From Bathymodiolus brooksi (Eukaryota > Mollusca > Bivalvia > Mytilida > Modiolidae): 64,000 nucleotides of DNA. The notes under the pieces are model-generated. The model had not been told where the DNA came from and made no database searches. It saw only the letters and a program-made list of their open reading frames with translations. Made by a program: the position numbers and the translations under genes. The stretch covers positions 38,958,397 through 39,022,396 of the forward strand of contig OY804579.1 in NCBI GenBank assembly GCA_963680875.1, written 5' to 3'. This document shows, in pieces, positions 59,546-64,000 of this stretch; position 1 is the first letter of the stretch, and every line of letters starts with the position of its first letter.

Positions 59546-59653
59546 CACATATAAATTATATAAAAATAAATAGTCCTATTTTTTTTATCTAACGTCATAC
59601 AATATATTACATTTTTTTTTTAAATCTTGTAATCTAAGTGCATTAACAAATCA

Positions 59654-62600
59654 TCAAGAATGTGGTGTGTTTTCTTTCTCATCAAACATTGCCTTTAAGA
59701 GAGTTTTCTGGCTGTCTCCCGAGCGGAACAATCTCATCATCAAAGATGGTTTCGCTGGAGATTGAAGCACTTCATCTTCTGCTATTTTCAAATCTGAAAT
59801 TAAATCAAATTTCTATACTATTTACTTTCGTCATGTTTACTAGATTTGCTCCCTACTAACAAGGATTTAAATAGTAGACTATACAAATCCTTGCTGCTCA
59901 TCACTCATCGTCTTTCATACATGAGGATCGGGTTGGGGGACTACCTATATAAAGATATATACAGACATGTGGAGGAAGTGGTCAACGTTATATGAGACTG
60001 GATTGAAAAAATGTCATTTCAGTACATAAATGGGTGGTGATTTTTAAACTATGATTTATCCATAGGTCATATTTCTACAAGCTCATGCAGCTTCTTTATT
60101 GTCAAAACAAATTCTTCTATAACATTGCAAGGTGCAAAATTGATGAAAATATGCCATATTCTTATAATAAAAACGTAGATATCAAATTAAGTGCAAACAA
60201 TGCGTTTCTGGAATAACCTTCATTAGGTAGCTCAAAGCCGAATGGTTGGAACGCCAAACAATTTCAATGCAAGTTCATGCAGCTTCCTTAATGCCAAAAT
60301 AAATTGTTCTATTACATCACAAGATGTAAAATTGTGTGTTTATTTTGGTTGATTTGATTTTGATTTTTGGCGATTTTTGTTCCCTCAATATAATATCTTG
60401 TTCCCACAACTTATTATTTTGTTCCCACAACATATTATCTTGTTCCCTCAATATATTATTTTGTTCCCGATCCAAGATAGCTACCAGCGGGGAACATAGT
60501 TTAACATTGGACCTTATGGGAAATACATTCAAAGATCTTCTCCACAGAAACTACTGGGTCAATTGGAACCAAACTTGGTCACAATAGTCCTTGGATGGTC
60601 CCCTTTCAAAATTGCGCCTGGTAGGTGCGGGTCCGATCCAAGATGACTGCCAGCGGAGAACTTAGTTTAACATAGGATCCTATGGAGAAACACATTTAAA
60701 GATCTTCTCCGTATAACTACTGGGTCAACTGTGACCAAACTTGGTCACAATGGTCCGTGGATGGTCCCCTTTCAAAATTGCGTCTGGCAGGTCTAGGTTC
60801 AAACCAACATGACCGCCAGGGGTAACCTAAACTGACATTGGACCCTCTGGAGAAACACATTCAATGATCTTCTTCTCTGAAACCACATAGCCCACTGGAA
60901 TCAAACTTGGTCACACTAGTCCTTGGGTGGTCCCCTTTCAAAATTGTGTCCGGCAAGTCAGGGTCCGATCCAAGATGGCGGTAAGCGGTGAACATATAGG
61001 GGTCTATGGGACAGTTTAAGAAACATTGTCCAAGTGAGCGATAACGGGTCTTGTGAGCTTCTTGTTTTAATAGTCAAAATTAAGGCGAGACTTGAAGTGG
61101 GTTCAAATGCAAACGGAACCTGTTAGTAAAATACACATTTTAGTACACGTTGTTTAGTCAATAAGATCTTTTTTTTTTAGCATGGCCTTAATCAGCCACC
61201 GTAGATAAGGTCCTGTCTGCCCTGCCTCCTATTTACTTAAAATGCCTGAGTTACAAACATTGCTATTCCTTTGAAGACATTTTTTTGCGACTGTAGGATT
61301 CCACTAGTAGATCAGCTGATTATGTTGAAGTCTATATTAAAGAAAACATCAGAGATATATTCTAACAATGATTGTCAACAATTTAACTAACCACCACAAA
61401 CAAATAAATTTACTGTGTCATTATAAACCCTTAAAACCATTACACACTTATGGAAATATGGGTGCCTGTTTTGGGAGGGACACACAAATGGGGTGCTCAC
61501 CTGTCTTATTGTCCTCTTTACCCTTTAAAAACTCTGGTAAATTATTTGGGTTGAAATCACATGACTTTTTATGTGATGTCAGCATCTGTAATTGTCCTAT
61601 GAAGTCACAACCTGATTTTCTAAAAGGGCAAGCAACCTAAAAAATAATAATAAACATGTTAATAGTATAGCCCTTTCTTTCTGCATTAACACAATCCTTG
61701 CTGCATAAATGTTTCTTTGTTGACAGTACAAGTTAGTCTTTTCATTAAACTTTTTTTGTGGGGGTACGTCTTCCTAAACCATAATTTTTTTTTACACAAA
61801 ACAAAAATCAGGTTATATCTTGGTTGGACATGACAAATGGGTATTTTTGTTTCAAACTGCACCAGAATTTCTTGTTGTAAACTGCAGGGTCAGATTTTGC
61901 AATTTTTACATCTTTCATGTCAATTATTTGTTTACTATAAAATTTGACAACAAAAATACCCCCTAAAAGTTACATGGTCATTCCCTTTATGTCTATGCAA
62001 ATTTCGGATATCAATTAGTTGATTGTATAACTGTTTCCCTATAAAGTGTTTTTTTTTCTTAAAAAAATCCACTTTAAATACTGTTGGAGAATTCGAACTC
62101 TGTCAAATAAGTTTACTTCCCTATTTAATACATGTACTTGTGTATTTTCTAAATTCAGTGAGCATCCAACTTCAGTCTATGTCAGGACTCAGGAGTCCTT
62201 AAGATCATGTCATCACTCATTAGATTTACAGTTTATTTCAAATTTATTCAGTGGCTGTCGAATCTTTTGACTAGGAGCCTTACTGATAAGGATTCTTACA
62301 CACTAAATTAGAGATCTACAAAATATGGATCAGGGTAAGGGTTATGGTGTTTAACGTCACTTTTAACAATATTTCTGTTATATCATGGTTTTTATTGGTG
62401 GAGGAAACCGGAGTAAACAAGAAAACCACTGACCTGTCGCAAGTCACTGACAAACTTTATCAAATAATGTTGTATCGAGTACACCTTGCCATGAACGGGA
62501 TTTGAACTCACAACTGTAGTGGTGATAGGCACTGATTGAATAGGTAGTTGTAAATCCAGCTACCATACGATCATGACCAGGACGCCCCCTACAAAATAGG

Positions 62601-63581
62601 TCTTATGTATAACATATGTTTGTAGCTTACCATTTGATCTCCAATAATATTTTCCACTATAAAGTCGTGATGCATTTGGCTGATTTGTAGATTCTTTCTG
62701 AAAATAAAATTACAAATCAATATATGAAATTTATATTCCTATCCTATATTTATTAATACATTTAATCTGCTGGGAAAATTTAAAAAGAAAAAAATCTACA
62801 AATAACACAGACACATAATATATTCTGGACAACAACATTTTGTTAATTTTCAACACGGAGTGAGAACAAATTACACTTTGATGAGATGATGATGATAACG
62901 ATGATGATGATGATAATGATGATAACGATGATGATGATGATAACGATGCCTGCTTTATTCTAGACCAACACTCGGTATTTGGATTTTCTTAGTGCTAGTT
63001 CACTGAAACAACAGTTTTTCAGGTTATTTCACATTTCGCTCGGATACATGATCCTGATCCTAGCCAACCATTCTTCGCTCTTATTTCTTAATGCCACGTA
63101 CTTAGTGGAGAAGCAGCCTAATACCAATTATATTCTTTGGTTTGCACTCGATGTGGGCACAATATCCATTACACCAACGATGTGGGGTTTTTTTCAACAT
63201 GGAATGATGATGATAACGATGATGATGATGATACAGTTTCGAGTAGTGAATAATTAGAATTGAATCAGGTTTATGAATAACGAGTGTTTAAAAAATATGA
63301 CATATTTTAACGTCATTGGAGGAAACCAGAGACACAGACAGTACAAAATCACTGTTCTTCCAAAAACCGACAAACACACATTTTTGCCAAGTATGTACAC
63401 TCTCTCGTATTTGGGAGCTTACAGACCTTAGAACAGAAGATTGTGTCATTACCTTGAAAGTAATTAGAATGTTATTTGAATACTAGTACTGGAACTGTAA
63501 GAAATAACATAATTCGCTATGAATATATTCTTACCTATCTTCCGGACAAGTCTTGCTGTTCCGGAGCCAAGATGCTATACA
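59654..63581 (-). CDS. RING plus TRAF-type zinc-finger E3 ubiquitin ligase, last four exons (5' end outside window)
   Basis: Likely E3 ligase: RING recruits E2, the second zinc finger handles substrate or assembly. Minus-strand exons in the window: 63581-63535, 62697-62631, 61636-61501, 59793-59654 (130 codons with stop); all junctions GT/AG and phase-consistent. The first encodes the RING end, [16 protein letters not shown], holding its final Cys pair (C...W...TCP.DR). The second is helical and ends in [11 protein letters not shown]. The third is a C-H-C zinc finger ([11 protein letters not shown], then [11 protein letters not shown]). The last is a basic tail ending DEKENTPHS. The RING-then-C/H order resembles NRDP1/RNF41 and RNF151; which subfamily is unsure. 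The 5' RING exons should lie beyond 64000. Reading through the exon-3 donor would give an alternative end with a stop at 61448. Confidence 0.88.
60381..60465. repeat. Short tandem repeat, about 23-bp unit
   Basis: Four units of TTGTTCCCWCAAYATATTAT type. It lies at the left edge of the truncated family-1 Helentron-like copy, within the last intron of the E3 ligase gene. Confidence 0.8.
60466..61064 (+). mobile_element. Helentron-like element, family 1, copy c (5'-truncated)
   Basis: About three units with ACCAAACTTGGTCACAAT, GGTCCCCTTTCAAAATTG and GATCCAAGATGG. It ends with the subterminal CAAGTGAGCGATAACGGG, a weak hairpin and CTTG at 61061-61064. The left hairpin is missing. Confidence 0.6.
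62337..62590 (-). mobile_element. SINE family A, minus strand (E3 ligase intron)
   Basis: GTGTTTAACGTCACTTTTAA, TTTTATTGGTGGAGGAAACC, GAGTACACCTTGCCATGAAC, GGATTTGAACTCACAACTG and the reversed head GTAGTTGTAAATCCAGCTAC are all present. It is close to full length and ends about 40 bp before the donor at 62630. Confidence 0.75.
62882..62950. repeat. (GAT)n/(GATAAC) microsatellite
   Basis: Runs of GATGATGATGATAACGATGA. A shorter relative is at 63207-63231. Confidence 0.95.
62960..63190 (-). mobile_element. SINE family B, minus strand (E3 ligase intron)
   Basis: CTAGACCAACACTCGGTATT, TTCACTGAAACAACAGTTTT, CTTAGTGGAGAAGCAGCCTA and TACCAATTATATTCTTTGGT follow the family-B body in reverse. The head and tail are incomplete. 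Confidence 0.6.
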
Positions 63582-63904
63582 CTAAAAAAGAAGAAATACT
63601 TTCCAGTTTTGTGAAATAAATATAATAGAGGCGATTATTATCTGCACTAAAATCATTTCTAAACAACTAAAATTGTCTAACGTTATATATGTATGATTTC
63701 GACAGTTCCATCCGAGATCAGAGTTAAATTTAGATCTGTTATTTAACCAGATCATTGCTGAAGAACAAATTTTTAAACAATTTTTATGCTTTTTGTCAAT
63801 CCACAGTTATGCACCGTATGAAGCTGAATTGGATAAGAAAGTGTTTAATAATGATTGGAGAAAAATATATTTAAAATTGGTTGAGTTGTAAAAATGTATT
63901 TGAC

Positions 63905-64000
63905 AGTTAGGGTTATGTTTCAACGCCACTTTTCAACAATAGTTCAGATATATCGTAACGGTCAGTTTTATTGGTTGAGGAAACCGCAATACCCGAAGAA
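63905..64000 (-). mobile_element. SINE family A, minus strand, cut by window end
   Basis: AACGCCACTTTTCAACAATA, TATCGTAACGGTCAGTTTTA and TTGGTTGAGGAAACCGCAAT match the family-A 3' part. It continues beyond 64000. Confidence 0.65.

Noticed and set aside
1..64000. LTR retrotransposon or endogenous retrovirus
   Set aside because: No paired LTRs, protease, integrase or RNase H signatures were found; both reverse transcriptases are non-LTR type.

Overview
This is an AT-rich, intron-rich animal genome segment, almost certainly from a bivalve mollusc. Evidence: spliced genes with GT-AG introns, a SUN-domain nuclear-envelope gene, a secreted ependymin-related gene, and dense repeats of kinds I associate with bivalves. 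One repeat family (31.3, 48.1 and 48.6 kb) resembles a repeat I know from mussels, so a mytilid is my best guess. That species-level call is inference only.

Layout. 0-9 kb: inverted-repeat arms (1-378 and 8600-8979) enclose a tandem-unit element (1021-8314), which was itself split by a 5'-truncated L1/Tx1-type LINE on the minus strand (2105-7414, with an exact target-site duplication). 9-12 kb: two more tandem-unit elements that look like non-autonomous Helentrons. 13.3-15.9 kb: a decayed DNA transposon with two divergent reading frames. 16.4-36.8 kb (+): a complete 15-exon SUN1/2-type gene encoding 612 residues, its introns filled with a second LINE, SINEs, fold-back elements, a Helentron-like element and a 57-bp minisatellite. 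36.8-44.5 kb: gene-free, with small inverted-repeat elements and a perfect 236-bp tandem duplication just after the SUN stop codon. 44.5-52.1 kb (-): a complete five-exon ependymin-related secreted protein gene (206 residues). Its introns carry three tandem arrays, one of which is built from copies of its own exon 4/intron 4 boundary. 52.1-59.6 kb: gene-free, with a TTAA-flanked element carrying a 71-codon exon-like frame and a SINE split by a 3.67-kb element. 59.65-63.58 kb (-): the last four exons of a RING plus TRAF-type zinc-finger E3 ligase gene whose 5' part lies beyond the window.

The three host genes do not form an operon. The SUN and ependymin-related genes converge; the E3 gene is upstream of, and in the same orientation as, the ependymin-related gene. 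The genes were assembled by hand from splice sites and reading phase. Every junction keeps the frame and is bounded by consensus GT/AG, which is why the models are given high confidence although no ORF longer than 70 codons covers most exons.

The observations most worth following up are the satellite derived from an exon-donor junction, three element families with the same hairpin/tandem-unit/hairpin architecture, the divergent two-gene transposon, and the recurrence of a YY1-like motif in unrelated elements.
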